Source: Varibaculum vaginae
GTDB taxonomy: Bacteria > Actinomycetota > Actinomycetes > Actinomycetales > Actinomycetaceae
DNA length: 64,000 bases
Assembly: GCF_900604285.1 (NCBI RefSeq)
Contig: NZ_UWNY01000001.1
Coordinates: forward strand, 620,001 to 684,000
Reading direction: 5' to 3'
Shown here one piece after another: positions 27,126 to 36,548 of the stretch (position 1 is its first letter; every line of letters starts with the position of its first letter). The notes under the pieces were generated by a model. The model was given only the letters and a program-made list of their open reading frames with translations, did not search any database and was not told the origin of the DNA. Position numbers and translations under genes: made by a program.

Positions 27126-28903
27126 ACTGGATAGGCGGTCAGTTCGTGAAACTGGGAATAGGAAAGGCAAGAGTGGGACAAGGTCATTTACCTGCGCCCT
27201 CCGCAAAAATAAAACTTTCCTCCAGAAATGGGAAAAACAAGTTTATAAAGTCAATCCTGCTGGCAATACTGGCAGCTTTCACTACTTCTGTGCTTGTTTC
27301 TTGCGCGGCACTACCTGATTCCGGGCCAGTTCATAAAGGGGAAGTAAATATTGATTCCCGAAACCCGTTATCCCAGCTAGCTAGCGGTCCGATGGACGGA
27401 GCTAGTCCCGAAAAATTACTTGCGGATTTTCAGCAAGCCTGTGCTGCCGGTACCTACGATGACTACGGGATTGCGCGCCAGTTTTTAACTACCGCGCAAA
27501 GGCAGAGCTGGAAGCCGCAAGAGCGTGTAACGGTGCTTAACCCCAAAACGGAACTTAAGATTATTTTTGACCCGGAAACAAACGAGGTAACCGGTGTCGG
27601 TCAACCAAGTTTGCGTCTTAATAAGGCGGGAATCAGTCAAAAGTTTCGCACGGAAGAAACCATCAAATATTCCCTGGCTAAAGAAAAGGGACAGTGGCGG
27701 ATTAGTTCTCTCCCTGATGGGGTAGTTCTCACCAGCTCGGCATTTAAGAATGCTTTTGCAAAACGCAATGTTTACTACTGGTCTAGTGACCATCGTTTTT
27801 TAGTTCCCGATCCGCGGTGGATTCCCCGTAAAAATGGGGCTCAGCATCTTTTGGAGTCCTTATTTTCTGGCCCCAGCGAGGATATTTCTCCGGCGGTTAG
27901 CGCTTTGGAAACAATGAAAAAAATTCCTTCTAACCTGGTAACACTGCAAAGTAATAAAGCTACGGTAGTGCTTCCAGACACGGTTCATTTGCGTTCAGAA
28001 CAGGAAACAAGCCAACTTTATCAGCAATTGCGAGCTACTTTGCTGAATGTTTCCGGGATCGACGAGGTAGTACTCTCGCAAAATGGCTCGTCGCTTACAG
28101 TTCCTAGTGAACAGTCAGCAGCTTCCCCTAAACCCATCATGTTGGGGATAAAAAATGGTGAGGTAGTTGAAGAATCAGAGTCTCGTAGCGGAGTATTCAC
28201 TTCACCGGCCAATGCTGACGGGGATATCACCTGGCCGACTCCCAGTAATCCCGTCACCGATTTTCACGTTGCAATTCGGGGTAAAAATGAGCTGGTGCGC
28301 CTGCAGCGGGGAAAACCGGCGGCGCTGTTATATCGAGGAAAGGATTTGCGTCCCCCCCAGGTAGATGCTTGGGGTTGGGCTTTTACGGGAGCTTCGGCGC
28401 AAAAAGGTGCTTTGGTAGCAGTTAACTCTCGAGGTACTACGGTGGAATTGAAACTGCCCACCGATTCCAAATGGAAAATCCCGTTTTTCGCTTTGGGTTC
28501 CCCCGGGGTACGCGGCGTCGTGGTATGGCAGGTTGGCTACAGTTTCCAGGCGCAACTAGTAACCGTGCTGCGGGGAGAAGACGGTACTCCTCGGCAAATC
28601 GTTCCTGCTCAAGATAAAACTGAGGTTATGAGGGATGTTATTTCGGTTGCTTGGATAAATCCGGGACAGGTAGCGATTTTGCAAGGTGGCACTTCCTCAA
28701 AGGTTCAGGTTGTCGGAATTAACTCCTATGGTGAATCTTTTGATGCTCCCGTGAATGCGCAATACCTGGTGCCTAATCCGCCTGATGGCAATGTAGAAGT
28801 AGTTAGTGATCGCGGTTTCCGCTTGGGGCATATCGAACAGTCCTGGCGGATACTGGGCTCTGACATTTTCTATCCAGCCTATTCCCCTCTGTTAGCGAAC
28901 TAG
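27122..28903 (+). CDS. lpqB: Lipoprotein LpqB
   Basis: A 593-residue predicted lipoprotein that modulates MtrB at the outer face of the membrane. After a basic N-terminus of about 40 residues comes a hydrophobic segment and lipobox (SVLVSCAALPDSGPVHKG), so Cys 61 would be lipidated. A GerMN-like region (SVTV/VVLPDTVHLRSEQETSQLYQQL type segments around residues 210-310) and a C-terminal beta-propeller-like region follow. The GTG start overlaps the mtrB stop (GTGA). The N-terminus before the signal segment is unusually long, so a later start is possible, but the coupling supports GTG 27122. Confidence 0.88.
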   Translation: MNWIGGQFVKLGIGKARVGQGHLPAPSAKIKLSSRNGKNKFIKSILLAILAAFTTSVLVSCAALPDSGPVHKGEVNIDSRNPLSQLASGPMDGASPEKLLADFQQACAAGTYDDYGIARQFLTTAQRQSWKPQERVTVLNPKTELKIIFDPETNEVTGVGQPSLRLNKAGISQKFRTEETIKYSLAKEKGQWRISSLPDGVVLTSSAFKNAFAKRNVYYWSSDHRFLVPDPRWIPRKNGAQHLLESLFSGPSEDISPAVSALETMKKIPSNLVTLQSNKATVVLPDTVHLRSEQETSQLYQQLRATLLNVSGIDEVVLSQNGSSLTVPSEQSAASPKPIMLGIKNGEVVEESESRSGVFTSPANADGDITWPTPSNPVTDFHVAIRGKNELVRLQRGKPAALLYRGKDLRPPQVDAWGWAFTGASAQKGALVAVNSRGTTVELKLPTDSKWKIPFFALGSPGVRGVVVWQVGYSFQAQLVTVLRGEDGTPRQIVPAQDKTEVMRDVISVAWINPGQVAILQGGTSSKVQVVGINSYGESFDAPVNAQYLVPNPPDGNVEVVSDRGFRLGHIEQSWRILGSDIFYPAYSPLLAN

Positions 28904-29029
28904 CTATTGCCGTTGCTGGCTTCACTGGGGGGGGCGAGGGGCTTTATCCTCAAAAGGGTAAGCGAGGAGTTTTCCCGTTGTAATTATTTTTAGGGAGGGA
29001 TTGTAAGTCTTCCCCGGCATCCTTCAAGT

Positions 29030-29773
29030 ATGGGTGCCCATGCGTTTTCCTCTAGCTCCTCCCCAATTTCGACGTTGGTTAGTGCCTCGGTTGTTAAATC
29101 CCTCCGTGCCTTTTCCACCTTGGTATTTCCGGAGACCTGTCCCGGTTGTGGGAAGCTCGACACTTTACTCTGTGACCGGTGTCGAGGAATGTTTTTACGT
29201 CCTCCCACCAGTGTTAATGCAGCTATTTCGGTGGGAGTAAACCAGGTGTGGACGCAGAGTCTCTATCAGGGACAGGCGCGGGGAGTCGTATTGGCGATGA
29301 AGCATTCGCGATCATATTATTATCAACAACTTCCTTTCTTTTTTGGAGCAGTAGCAGCTAGGAGTCTCGCTGCCCATGTTCAGTGCCCCGTCCTAGTTTG
29401 TCCCGCGCCCTCAACTTTTCGGATCGGTAAAACTTCCATATCCTCTACCGCCGGCAGGCTGGCCGCTGGATTAGCTGCGGGTCTTATTTCTCAGGGGGTA
29501 AATACGCGTCTTTCTGGCTTGTTACAGTTCAAAGTGGGAGCTAAGAAACAGGCGGGACGGAGTTTCCAGGAAAGAGTACGGGGACGGGCAGGCTGTATGC
29601 AACTCGGATCCCAGGCAGATTTGGATTTTAGCGAGGAAGTGCTCCTAGTTGACGACGTTATCACTACCGGCGCCACTATTAGGGAAGCGGTTCGGGTAAT
29701 AAATGAAGCGCAGGCCCGGGTAAATAGCGTGTTCTCGCTTAGCGTAGCCGAATGCAACCTCAAACGGGGTTAA
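29030..29773 (+). CDS. comF: ComF-family phosphoribosyltransferase-like protein
   Basis: A 247-residue protein with the ComF layout: an N-terminal zinc-binding pattern CPGCGKLDTLLCDRC, then a phosphoribosyltransferase core ending in the PRPP-binding loop LLVDDVITTGATIREAVRVI. The family is linked to DNA uptake in competent bacteria but is widespread in others, where its role is unclear. It lies between lpqB and hpf, as in mycobacteria (Rv3242c region). ATG 29030 is the first in-frame start; no strong ribosome site precedes it. Confidence 0.85.
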   Translation: MGAHAFSSSSSPISTLVSASVVKSLRAFSTLVFPETCPGCGKLDTLLCDRCRGMFLRPPTSVNAAISVGVNQVWTQSLYQGQARGVVLAMKHSRSYYYQQLPFFFGAVAARSLAAHVQCPVLVCPAPSTFRIGKTSISSTAGRLAAGLAAGLISQGVNTRLSGLLQFKVGAKKQAGRSFQERVRGRAGCMQLGSQADLDFSEEVLLVDDVITTGATIREAVRVINEAQARVNSVFSLSVAECNLKRG

Positions 29774-29925
29774 AAAGCGGATTTTTGAGGTAAAATTTTT
29801 GTTACTTGAAAAGCCCAAAGGTGGGTGAGAGGGGGGGGTGATAGCTGCAATCACCGCGACCGGAATGAGCCGGTACGCATCAATCTGGGATCTTTGATCC
29901 CCATACTGTGCCCTGGAGGACACCA

Positions 29926-30594
29926 ATGGAAATTATCGTTGAAGCACGAAACGCCGAAATCCACCCCAATTTCCGCCAATATGCCGAGGAAAAAGTCGCT
30001 AAGGTCGAGCAATTTTATCCTCGTGTTCAGCGGGTGAATGTGGAGCTAACTCACGAACCGAATCAGCGGCAAGCAGATACCTCCGAAAAAGTGGAATTGA
30101 CTATTTTCGGTAAGGGGCCGATTATTCGCGCGGAGGCCAGTTCCTCTGACCGCTACGCCTCAGTAGACATTGCTTGCGGGAAGCTCTATGAGCGGCTGCG
30201 GCGTGCCCGTGATCGGGCTAAGGATCATCGTCGCCATCGGGATTCACAGCGTCATGAAGAGCCTTTTAAGATTGAGGAACTTAATTTGAAGGATGCTGCT
30301 AAGGCAGTTACTCCGGAAGATGGCGACTATTCTCCCGATATTCCCCGGGAACGAAAGATTGGGGTGGCCGATGAAAGTCAGCTAGGTGATTCCCCGGTGA
30401 TTGTGCGGCAGAAGCTACACGAAGCATCGGTAATGACAGTTAGCGAGGCGCTCTATCAAATGGAGTTGGTGGGGCATCCGTTCTTCGTGTTTATCGATTC
30501 TGAAACTATGCAACCTTGCGCGGTTTATCACCGCCGTGGCTGGACATACGGGGTAATTCGCCTGGATGCTACGGCGACTCCCCGGGAAAGCTAA
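29926..30594 (+). CDS. hpf: Ribosome hibernation promoting factor (long form)
   Basis: A 222-residue long HPF that binds 30S subunits and pairs ribosomes into inactive 100S dimers in slow growth. The N-terminal domain starts MEIIVEARNAEIHPNFRQYA with the conserved TIFGKGPIIRAEASSSDRYA; the C-terminal dimerisation domain shows SEALYQMELVGHPFFVFID and CAVYHRRGWTYGVIRL. ATG 29926 follows GGAGGA. The leader carries a small hairpin at 29887-29901 (GGGATC-TTT-GATCCC). In most actinobacteria secA follows; here a terminator follows and secA is absent. Confidence 0.95.
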   Translation: MEIIVEARNAEIHPNFRQYAEEKVAKVEQFYPRVQRVNVELTHEPNQRQADTSEKVELTIFGKGPIIRAEASSSDRYASVDIACGKLYERLRRARDRAKDHRRHRDSQRHEEPFKIEELNLKDAAKAVTPEDGDYSPDIPRERKIGVADESQLGDSPVIVRQKLHEASVMTVSEALYQMELVGHPFFVFIDSETMQPCAVYHRRGWTYGVIRLDATATPRES

Positions 30595-30624
30595 TTACTT
30601 ATAACCAAGGAATCCCCGAAAATG

Positions 30625-30664
30625 TGGTGGTGGGGCGCTGACAATCGTCAGCGCCCCACCACCA
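30625..30664. terminator. Bidirectional terminator between hpf and thrE-like gene
   Basis: An 18-bp perfect stem with an AATC loop (arms 30625-30642 and 30647-30664), followed by a short T-rich tail. It lies between convergent genes. Confidence 0.9.
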
Positions 30665-30671
30665 GTTTGTA

Positions 30672-32123
30672 TTAACGCATCTGAAAACGGCGTGCTCCGT
30701 CATTCCATCCGGTTTTTTCTAGTATTCGGGGCTGTGCGGTATCGCGGTCAATCCGCCAGCCGGGATCGGTTAGCATCCGGGAAATAGCTAATCCTACGCC
30801 GATGGAGAGAACAACAAAGAATACTTGGATAAGAGCCGCGGTAGCCTGGGGAATATCGCCATTAGAAAGGTGAGTAATCGCCGCATAAAGAGGAACTCCA
30901 GGAATCATAATGACCACTGCGGGCACCGTCAACGAGGTACGAGAGAAACGGAAACCGCTTAGACGAGAAATAAAATGTGCCACGATCCCAATAGTTAAAG
31001 CTGCCAGACCCACTGCCGCCTGCGGTAACATTCCTTGTGCTGCCAGGAATAGTCGTCCCACATTAACAAATCCGGCAACTAGGGAAGCGTAGAATGCTAT
31101 TTTAGGGCGGATTGAAAACAGCACCGCGAAACCGAAGGAAGCCACCAGCGAACAAATAAATTGCAGCAGATAAAGAGAAATTCCGGTAACGGGAAAGGCT
31201 TCGGGGGGATCAATGTGCCACTGAAACAAAGTAGCGATTATCCACACCGAAATCCCGGCTGATATCACAAGCATAAGCACATAGGTCATGCGTGAAATCC
31301 CGGCTAGAAAATCCATTCTTACCAGATCTAATATTGCAGTTACTAGGGGAAATCCGGGAACTAAGAACAAGACCGCTGAAATGATACCCTGCGGATGGCC
31401 AACTGAAACTAAACCAGTCAGTAGCAAAGTTTGGCTAACTCCCATGTAGATTAGGGAAGCGAGCAGGCCGCATAGCATCCACACTCCGAAATGGTTTGCT
31501 CGTCGCTTTATCATCGATCGTCGTAGGATCTGGCCACACAAGGCAGCGACCCCAACTACACTGCATTCGACTAGCCCACCCCGGTTTAGGAAACAGAATC
31601 CTGCGCAGGCAATACCGGAGGCCAGGCAGTTGATAACTGCAGGGTAGGGAGGCTTGCGATTGATGATTTCATCTATACGTTCCCGGGCTTCTTCGACTAG
31701 TAGCCCCGGCTTTAAAGAATTTACAAATAGGCGTAAATCGTCTAGACGTGCGGCATTAGTGCCAAAGGCTCGCTGCTCATGGGACTCAGTACGGAAAGTC
31801 CCGTGCGCATAAACCGAGGTAACTATCTCGGAAAAGGTTACTTGAGAGTGTTGTGATTCAATCCCAATGGCATTGGCTAGTCGAGCCATGGAAAACTTAA
31901 CCAGGTAAGCGCTAGCTCCTGCTGCTAATAGGGTGCGTCCTAGGTGAGTTACTACCCCGGATTGAGCCGCCAACCGGTCACGCAAGAGACGTAACTGATC
32001 ATGCTCGCTACCATGCGGGTTAAGAACTTCGCCTTTTGAGGCAGTATCCCCGGAAGAAGTACTCAGGGATATGGACTTTTCATTATGGGTGCCGGGGTCA
32101 TCTGCGGCAGGTGTCTTCTGCAT
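30672..32123 (-). CDS. ThrE-like threonine/serine exporter
   Basis: A 483-residue membrane protein of the ThrE (DUF1212 plus ThrE_2) type. A soluble N-terminal half of about 170 residues (LGRTLLAAGASAYLVKFSMA) is followed by about ten hydrophobic segments, including AVINCLASGIACAGFCFLNR and AVLFLVPGFPLVTAILDLVR. ThrE exports threonine and serine in Corynebacterium; the substrate here is inferred from family membership. The N-terminal 35 residues are Ser/Thr-rich and poorly conserved. It is preceded by the AspT-like transporter on the same strand, with a terminator between them. Confidence 0.88.
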   Translation of the reverse strand: MQKTPAADDPGTHNEKSISLSTSSGDTASKGEVLNPHGSEHDQLRLLRDRLAAQSGVVTHLGRTLLAAGASAYLVKFSMARLANAIGIESQHSQVTFSEIVTSVYAHGTFRTESHEQRAFGTNAARLDDLRLFVNSLKPGLLVEEARERIDEIINRKPPYPAVINCLASGIACAGFCFLNRGGLVECSVVGVAALCGQILRRSMIKRRANHFGVWMLCGLLASLIYMGVSQTLLLTGLVSVGHPQGIISAVLFLVPGFPLVTAILDLVRMDFLAGISRMTYVLMLVISAGISVWIIATLFQWHIDPPEAFPVTGISLYLLQFICSLVASFGFAVLFSIRPKIAFYASLVAGFVNVGRLFLAAQGMLPQAAVGLAALTIGIVAHFISRLSGFRFSRTSLTVPAVVIMIPGVPLYAAITHLSNGDIPQATAALIQVFFVVLSIGVGLAISRMLTDPGWRIDRDTAQPRILEKTGWNDGARRFQMR

Positions 32124-32184
32124 AGAACCATTATCACTTGCGCTACTGCGGAAACCCGGGACGAAGGAGGCAGATTAAGAGCGA

Positions 32185-32235
32185 TTTTTATTACATGGCG
32201 TCAGCTAGTTCAAAGCTGGCGCCGTGTAATAAAAA
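32185..32235 (-). terminator. Terminator after AspT-like gene
   Basis: A 21-bp stem with two G-U pairs and a nine-base loop (arms 32185-32205 and 32215-32235), beginning and ending with A/T runs. It lies downstream of the AspT-like gene and before the thrE-like gene, so it likely ends the former's transcript. Confidence 0.85.
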
Positions 32236-32263
32236 TATTTATTTTGTAGATTTATCTATAGGT

Positions 32264-33865
32264 TTACAGGCCACCCAGGATTTGGGCGATTAGAATCTTC
32301 CCGACCATCGCTAAGGGGTAAACCAGGGAATATCCCAGCGCTACCCGAGCGTCAAAGTTGGTGCGGTTATTCGCATAGGCGAGGACGGCTGGCTGGGTTT
32401 GTGCCCCCGCCAACAGGCCGGACAAGCGAGTTCCACCCATCTTGAAGCCATAGCGCATTACGAAGAACAAACCGAACCCTACGGTGAGGGTGACCGCCAT
32501 ACCTACCAACAAAATCCCGAGCCACGCACCGGAGGTGAATGCTTTCTCTATCTGACCGCCAGCGTTATAACCTGCTTGGGCTAAGAAGATTAATAGCCCC
32601 AGTTCAGCAAGAACCTGACAGGCAGTGTAAGGCAAAGTAGTGGGGAACGGTCCGATGCGACCAACCTTGCCGAAGATTAGTCCTACCAGCAGGGTGCCTG
32701 CCGCTGAACCGATAGAGAAGTACTCCCCGGTAGGAGTAAGAATGGGGAACTCGCCAATCAAAAGACCGAGAACCATGCCAACTCCGAGAGCCACCGGGTT
32801 GATAGAGGTGAGACCAGTAGTGGAGTCTCCGAAGTATTTCGAAAGTTCTTTCAGGTTTTTTGTAGGGGCAACTACCCGCACCCGGTCACCAAGTTGTAAG
32901 ACCAGTTCCGGACGTCCCAACATATCGTTATCACCGCGACGAACCCGGGATACTGTAGCTTGGAAGCGTTCTTCCAGGCCAAGCTCGCCCAGGGTGCGCC
33001 CAGACAGCTTGGGGTCAGAAATAGTGATCCGGCGGTAGTCCCAATCGGTACGATCGGCGGAAAGGGAAATAGAAGAGTCGTGTCCTAGCTCGGAGATTAC
33101 TTCTACTACTAGGTTCTGAGGACCAACTACGGTAGCTAAGAAGCCTTTGCCAAGTCTGGTGTCGGGGGTGGGACGCACAATGGGGCCGTCCTCAGTTTCC
33201 CGAAGCCGGGAAAAGCGGACGTTTCCATCTACGTGGGCACGAATATCGCGCACCGAGGGGCGGTCGTCGCGCTCGATCCGCACTGTGCGGGAAACCAAAG
33301 CAACCGGCCGATCCTTATCGTTCTTGCCGTAGTTCAGTGCCAGGGTAGCCACAATCAGCATTCCGAAAACCCCAAAAAGGTAAGTAATCGAATAGGCTAC
33401 GGTCGCTGCCTTCTCGTCACCAGAAGCTGCCCCCGCCGCAGCTAGAGCCGGGGTATTAGTGATGGCACCGGCGAAAGTCCCACCGATAGTAGCCGCCTCC
33501 ATCCCGGCGATCTTGCCGAGTATGTAGGCTACCACGCCACCTCCTGCCAGGACTGCGAAAGTAGCACCCATAATTCCCAGGGATTTCCTTAGGGAGGCGA
33601 AAAAGGAATTACCGGAGTTTATCCCGATGGCAAAGGCAAAGAGGGCAAGCCCCAATTTGCCGAATGTGTGCGGGATGCTCGCAGCCATATTCTCTACGCC
33701 TGCAGAAGTACCCCAAGCAGAGATACCTATAGCAAGGAAGAGGACGGCGGCCGCCCCCAAACCGATTCCTTTGATCCGGAAATGACCCAGGTACATCCCA
33801 ATCCCGATCAATCCGAAAAGTACTAGTACCGGCTGTTCTGCCAGATACTGGAAAACTGTATGCAC
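32264..33865 (-). CDS. AspT/YidE/YbjL-family transporter
   Basis: A 533-residue membrane protein. Two blocks of about five to six hydrophobic segments flank a central cytoplasmic region with a TrkA_C (RCK_C) domain at about 270-360 (ISDPKLSGRTLGELGLEERF, ELVLQLGDRVRVVAPTK). Both membrane blocks contain the repeat signature GGTFAGAITNTPALAAA and SGLLAGAQTQPAVLAYAN. Aspartate-alanine antiporters have this duplicated layout, but many relatives have unknown substrates. The GTG start (33865) follows AAGGAGG. The promoter lies in the 215-base gap facing the ilv leader. Confidence 0.85.
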   Translation of the reverse strand: MHTVFQYLAEQPVLVLFGLIGIGMYLGHFRIKGIGLGAAAVLFLAIGISAWGTSAGVENMAASIPHTFGKLGLALFAFAIGINSGNSFFASLRKSLGIMGATFAVLAGGGVVAYILGKIAGMEAATIGGTFAGAITNTPALAAAGAASGDEKAATVAYSITYLFGVFGMLIVATLALNYGKNDKDRPVALVSRTVRIERDDRPSVRDIRAHVDGNVRFSRLRETEDGPIVRPTPDTRLGKGFLATVVGPQNLVVEVISELGHDSSISLSADRTDWDYRRITISDPKLSGRTLGELGLEERFQATVSRVRRGDNDMLGRPELVLQLGDRVRVVAPTKNLKELSKYFGDSTTGLTSINPVALGVGMVLGLLIGEFPILTPTGEYFSIGSAAGTLLVGLIFGKVGRIGPFPTTLPYTACQVLAELGLLIFLAQAGYNAGGQIEKAFTSGAWLGILLVGMAVTLTVGFGLFFVMRYGFKMGGTRLSGLLAGAQTQPAVLAYANNRTNFDARVALGYSLVYPLAMVGKILIAQILGGL

Positions 33866-34080
33866 GCTGCCTCCTTTGAAAGCCTCACAATAATATCTAT
33901 CATTTCACAGCCGCAAAGAATGCCCCAGACCAAAGTCCATTTCACCGGCGAATTTAGCTAGGGGTAACCGCGTTTTCGGTCAAACCCCAGGTCTAGCGTC
34001 TCCGCTAGAACGGTATTGCTGTATCAAAAAGTGAGACGCCACCGCTCTCGGGAAGTGTGGTGCGTAGGGTTTAGCTTGTT

Positions 34081-34149
34081 ATGACGAAACGAATTATTAG
34101 CCTAGTCGCCCTAGTACAGCTGGTACCGGGGAGGGCTAGACGCGTCTAA
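34081..34149 (+). CDS. ilv leader peptide (attenuator)
   Basis: A 22-residue ORF beginning MTKRIISLVALVQLVPGR and ending in two Arg-rich residues. Eight of its residues are Ile, Leu or Val, the end products of the downstream pathway. It precedes a terminator at 34169-34200 and the ilvB gene. This matches classical transcription attenuation, where ribosome stalling on branched-chain codons disrupts the terminator. The ribosome site is weak. The ORF is too short for normal gene finders, and the call rests on composition and position. Confidence 0.75.
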   Translation: MTKRIISLVALVQLVPGRARRV

Positions 34150-34168
34150 AATCGTTTCGAGACGTAGC

Positions 34169-34204
34169 AAGCCCTAGGTAAAAACACCTAGGGCTTTTTT
34201 ATTT
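34169..34204 (+). terminator. ilv attenuator terminator
   Basis: An 11-bp perfect stem (AAGCCCTAGGT and ACCTAGGGCTT) with a six-base loop, followed by a T run. The segment AGGGCT at 34133-34138, inside the leader peptide, can pair with AGCCCT in the terminator's left arm, giving an antiterminator alternative. It sits about 45 bases before ilvB. Confidence 0.85.
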
Positions 34205-34243
34205 AGAAAAATCGAGGAAACATCTACCAGAACGGGGATAACG

Positions 34244-36028
34244 ATGAGCAACAAGGAGCAATCACCGGGCGCGGCTCCTCCTCTCAAAAGAATGAGTGGC
34301 GCCGGGGCAGTGGTCGCTACCCTAGAGCACCTGGGGGTAACCGATGTTTTCGGTTTACCTGGCGGGGCAATCATGCCGGTTTTCGATGCGCTCTATGATT
34401 CGCCAATCAACCTGATCGTGGTGCGTCACGAGCAAGCCGCCGGACATGCGGCGGAAGGTTACGCACTGTCTAGCGGCAAAACCGGAGTGGCAATCGTAAC
34501 TTCCGGGCCGGGGGCAACTAACCTGATGACTGCCTTGGCTGATGCCCATATGGATTCGGTACCGTTGGTGGCAATCTCAGGGCAGGTAGCCGCCAGCGCG
34601 ATCGGTACCGATGCTTTTCAAGAAGCCGATGTGGTGGGGGTATCGATGCCGATTACCAAACACAATTTTTTGGTGACTGATGCTGCCGAGATACCCGCTA
34701 CTATAGATAAGGCCTTCCATCTGGCTTCCACCGGGCGCAAAGGGCCGGTCCTGGTAGATATCGCTAAGAGTGCTCAAGTCGGCGAACTCGATTTTTCCTG
34801 GCCGGTAACAGTCGATCTGCCCGGCTACAAAGTGGCGAGCAAACCAAACGCCAAGCAAATAAAAGCAGCAGCCAAATTGATGGCACAGGCAGAACGCCCC
34901 GTCCTCTATGTAGGCGGGGGAGCGCTGGCAGCCGAAGCCACGGAGGAATTACGGGAACTGGTAGAAGTAACCGATTTTCCGGTGGTGCTTACTTTGACCG
35001 CGCAGGGTGCATTCCCCTCCTCGGATCCCCATTGCCTCGGAATGCCGGGAATGCATGGTTCGGTGCCGGCGGTAACCGCTTTGCAACGCGCAGACGTGAT
35101 GGTGGCGCTAGGGACGCGTTTCGATGACCGGGTTACTGGTCGTCTGGATGCTTTCGCCCCTGACGCCAAAGTGATTCACGCTGATATTGACCCCGCCGAA
35201 ATCTCGAAAAATCGAGTAGCGGACATACCGATCGTGGGAGATCTGCGGCAGACCCTACAGGGACTACTGCCGAAACTTAAAGAGGAAATGCAGCGTAATC
35301 CGCATGATATTTCCGGTTGGAAACACCATTTGGGTTATATCTGTGAGCGTTACCCGCTCGCCTATGATGAACCAGCTGATGGTCTCCTCCCTGCGCAATA
35401 CGTGGTTAAACGTATCGGGGAAATGGTGGGTAAGGATGCTATTTATTGCACCGGCGTGGGGCAGCATCAAATGTGGTCGCAGCAGTTTTTGCCGCACGAA
35501 AATCCACGTGGCTTCCTCACTTCCGCCGGTTTAGGCACCATGGGGGTAGCAATTCCCGAGGCACTCGGGGCGCAAGTTGCTAACCCCGGGGCACAGGTAT
35601 GGGCGATTGACGGGGATGGTTGTTTCCAGATGACCAATCAAGAGCTCGCGGTCGCTACCTTAGAGAATTTGCCAATCAAAGTGGCGATTATTAACAACTC
35701 GGTACTGGGAATGGTGCATCAGTGGCAAGAACTATTCTTTGACTCGCGTTTTTCCGGCACCCTGTTGCAGGACGGTGAAGGTGGCAAAGACATTCCCGAC
35801 TTCGTGAAATTGGCGGAAGCCTATGGGGCGCTGGGGTTGCGGGCGCGCACTAAAGAACAAGTTGACCAGGTAATCGCGCAGGCCATGGAAACTAATGATC
35901 GTCCCGTGGTGATTGATTTTCGAGTCTCTACCGATTCTCAAGTCTGGCCGATGGTGCCGGCTGGGGAATCAAATAGCAATGTTATCTACGCAGGCGGGCA
36001 GGGCCCGGTCTGGGAAAATGAGGAGTGA
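34244..36028 (+). CDS. ilvB: Acetolactate synthase, large catalytic subunit
   Basis: A 594-residue thiamine-diphosphate enzyme that condenses pyruvate into acetolactate (valine, leucine) or acetohydroxybutyrate (isoleucine). It shows the N-terminal GLPGGAIMPVFDALYD, the catalytic Glu in VVRHEQAAGHAAEGYAL, the FAD-binding middle domain, and the ThDP-Mg motif GDGCFQMTNQELAVA with NNSVLGMVHQWQ. ATG 34244 is preceded by an AGGAAA-type site. It is the first gene of ilvB-ilvN-ilvC and is probably regulated by the upstream attenuator. Its stop overlaps ilvN start region. Confidence 0.97.
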   Translation: MSNKEQSPGAAPPLKRMSGAGAVVATLEHLGVTDVFGLPGGAIMPVFDALYDSPINLIVVRHEQAAGHAAEGYALSSGKTGVAIVTSGPGATNLMTALADAHMDSVPLVAISGQVAASAIGTDAFQEADVVGVSMPITKHNFLVTDAAEIPATIDKAFHLASTGRKGPVLVDIAKSAQVGELDFSWPVTVDLPGYKVASKPNAKQIKAAAKLMAQAERPVLYVGGGALAAEATEELRELVEVTDFPVVLTLTAQGAFPSSDPHCLGMPGMHGSVPAVTALQRADVMVALGTRFDDRVTGRLDAFAPDAKVIHADIDPAEISKNRVADIPIVGDLRQTLQGLLPKLKEEMQRNPHDISGWKHHLGYICERYPLAYDEPADGLLPAQYVVKRIGEMVGKDAIYCTGVGQHQMWSQQFLPHENPRGFLTSAGLGTMGVAIPEALGAQVANPGAQVWAIDGDGCFQMTNQELAVATLENLPIKVAIINNSVLGMVHQWQELFFDSRFSGTLLQDGEGGKDIPDFVKLAEAYGALGLRARTKEQVDQVIAQAMETNDRPVVIDFRVSTDSQVWPMVPAGESNSNVIYAGGQGPVWENEE

Positions 36029-36033
36029 TCGTG

Positions 36034-36546
36034 ATGGGTAATCGCCACACCCTTTCCATTTTGGTGCAAAACCAGCCCGGCGTCCTCGCGCGGGTAGCTG
36101 CCCTGTTCACCCGGCGGGCTTTCAATATTCATTCCCTAGCCGTGGGAGAAACCGAAGAACCTTCGATATCTCGGATAACTGTACAGGTAAATGCGGAAGA
36201 TATACCTTTTGAACAGGTAACTAAACAGTTAAATAAGCTGGTAAATGTATTGAAAGTGGTGGAGCTCCACCCACAGAACTCGGTGACTCGCAAGTTTGTA
36301 CTGTTTAAAGTACAGGCAAATGCGGAAAACCGTTCCCAGGTGCTACAGATTGTGGATCTATTCCGCGCTTCAGTAGTAGACGTTCACCGCGAATCCCTGG
36401 TCATCCAAGCTGCCGGGGTGCAATCAAAGCTAGAGGCGCTGATGGAGACATTAGCGCCTTACGGTATCAACGAAATTGTGCAATCGGGAGCGGTCGCCAT
36501 TGGCCGTGGCCCCCGTTCAATCACAGATCAACTAAAGGAGAAGTAA
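36034..36546 (+). CDS. ilvN: Acetolactate synthase, small regulatory subunit
   Basis: A 170-residue ACT-domain subunit that stimulates IlvB and confers valine feedback inhibition. It begins [20 protein letters not shown], the typical ACT-domain start, and has [21 protein letters not shown] second domain ends with [15 protein letters not shown] 36034 is chosen over a GTG at 36025, which overlaps ilvB by four bases; either is possible. ilvC follows after two bases. Confidence 0.95.
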   Translation: MGNRHTLSILVQNQPGVLARVAALFTRRAFNIHSLAVGETEEPSISRITVQVNAEDIPFEQVTKQLNKLVNVLKVVELHPQNSVTRKFVLFKVQANAENRSQVLQIVDLFRASVVDVHRESLVIQAAGVQSKLEALMETLAPYGINEIVQSGAVAIGRGPRSITDQLKEK

Positions 36547-36548
36547 CA

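Noticed and set aside
29774-29925. A riboswitch upstream of hpf
   Set aside because: There are small hairpins (for example GGGATC-TTT-GATCCC) but no match to a known riboswitch core.
33866-34243. A T-box riboswitch upstream of ilvB
   Set aside because: No T-box consensus sequence is present; the leader peptide plus terminator fits ribosome-mediated attenuation better.
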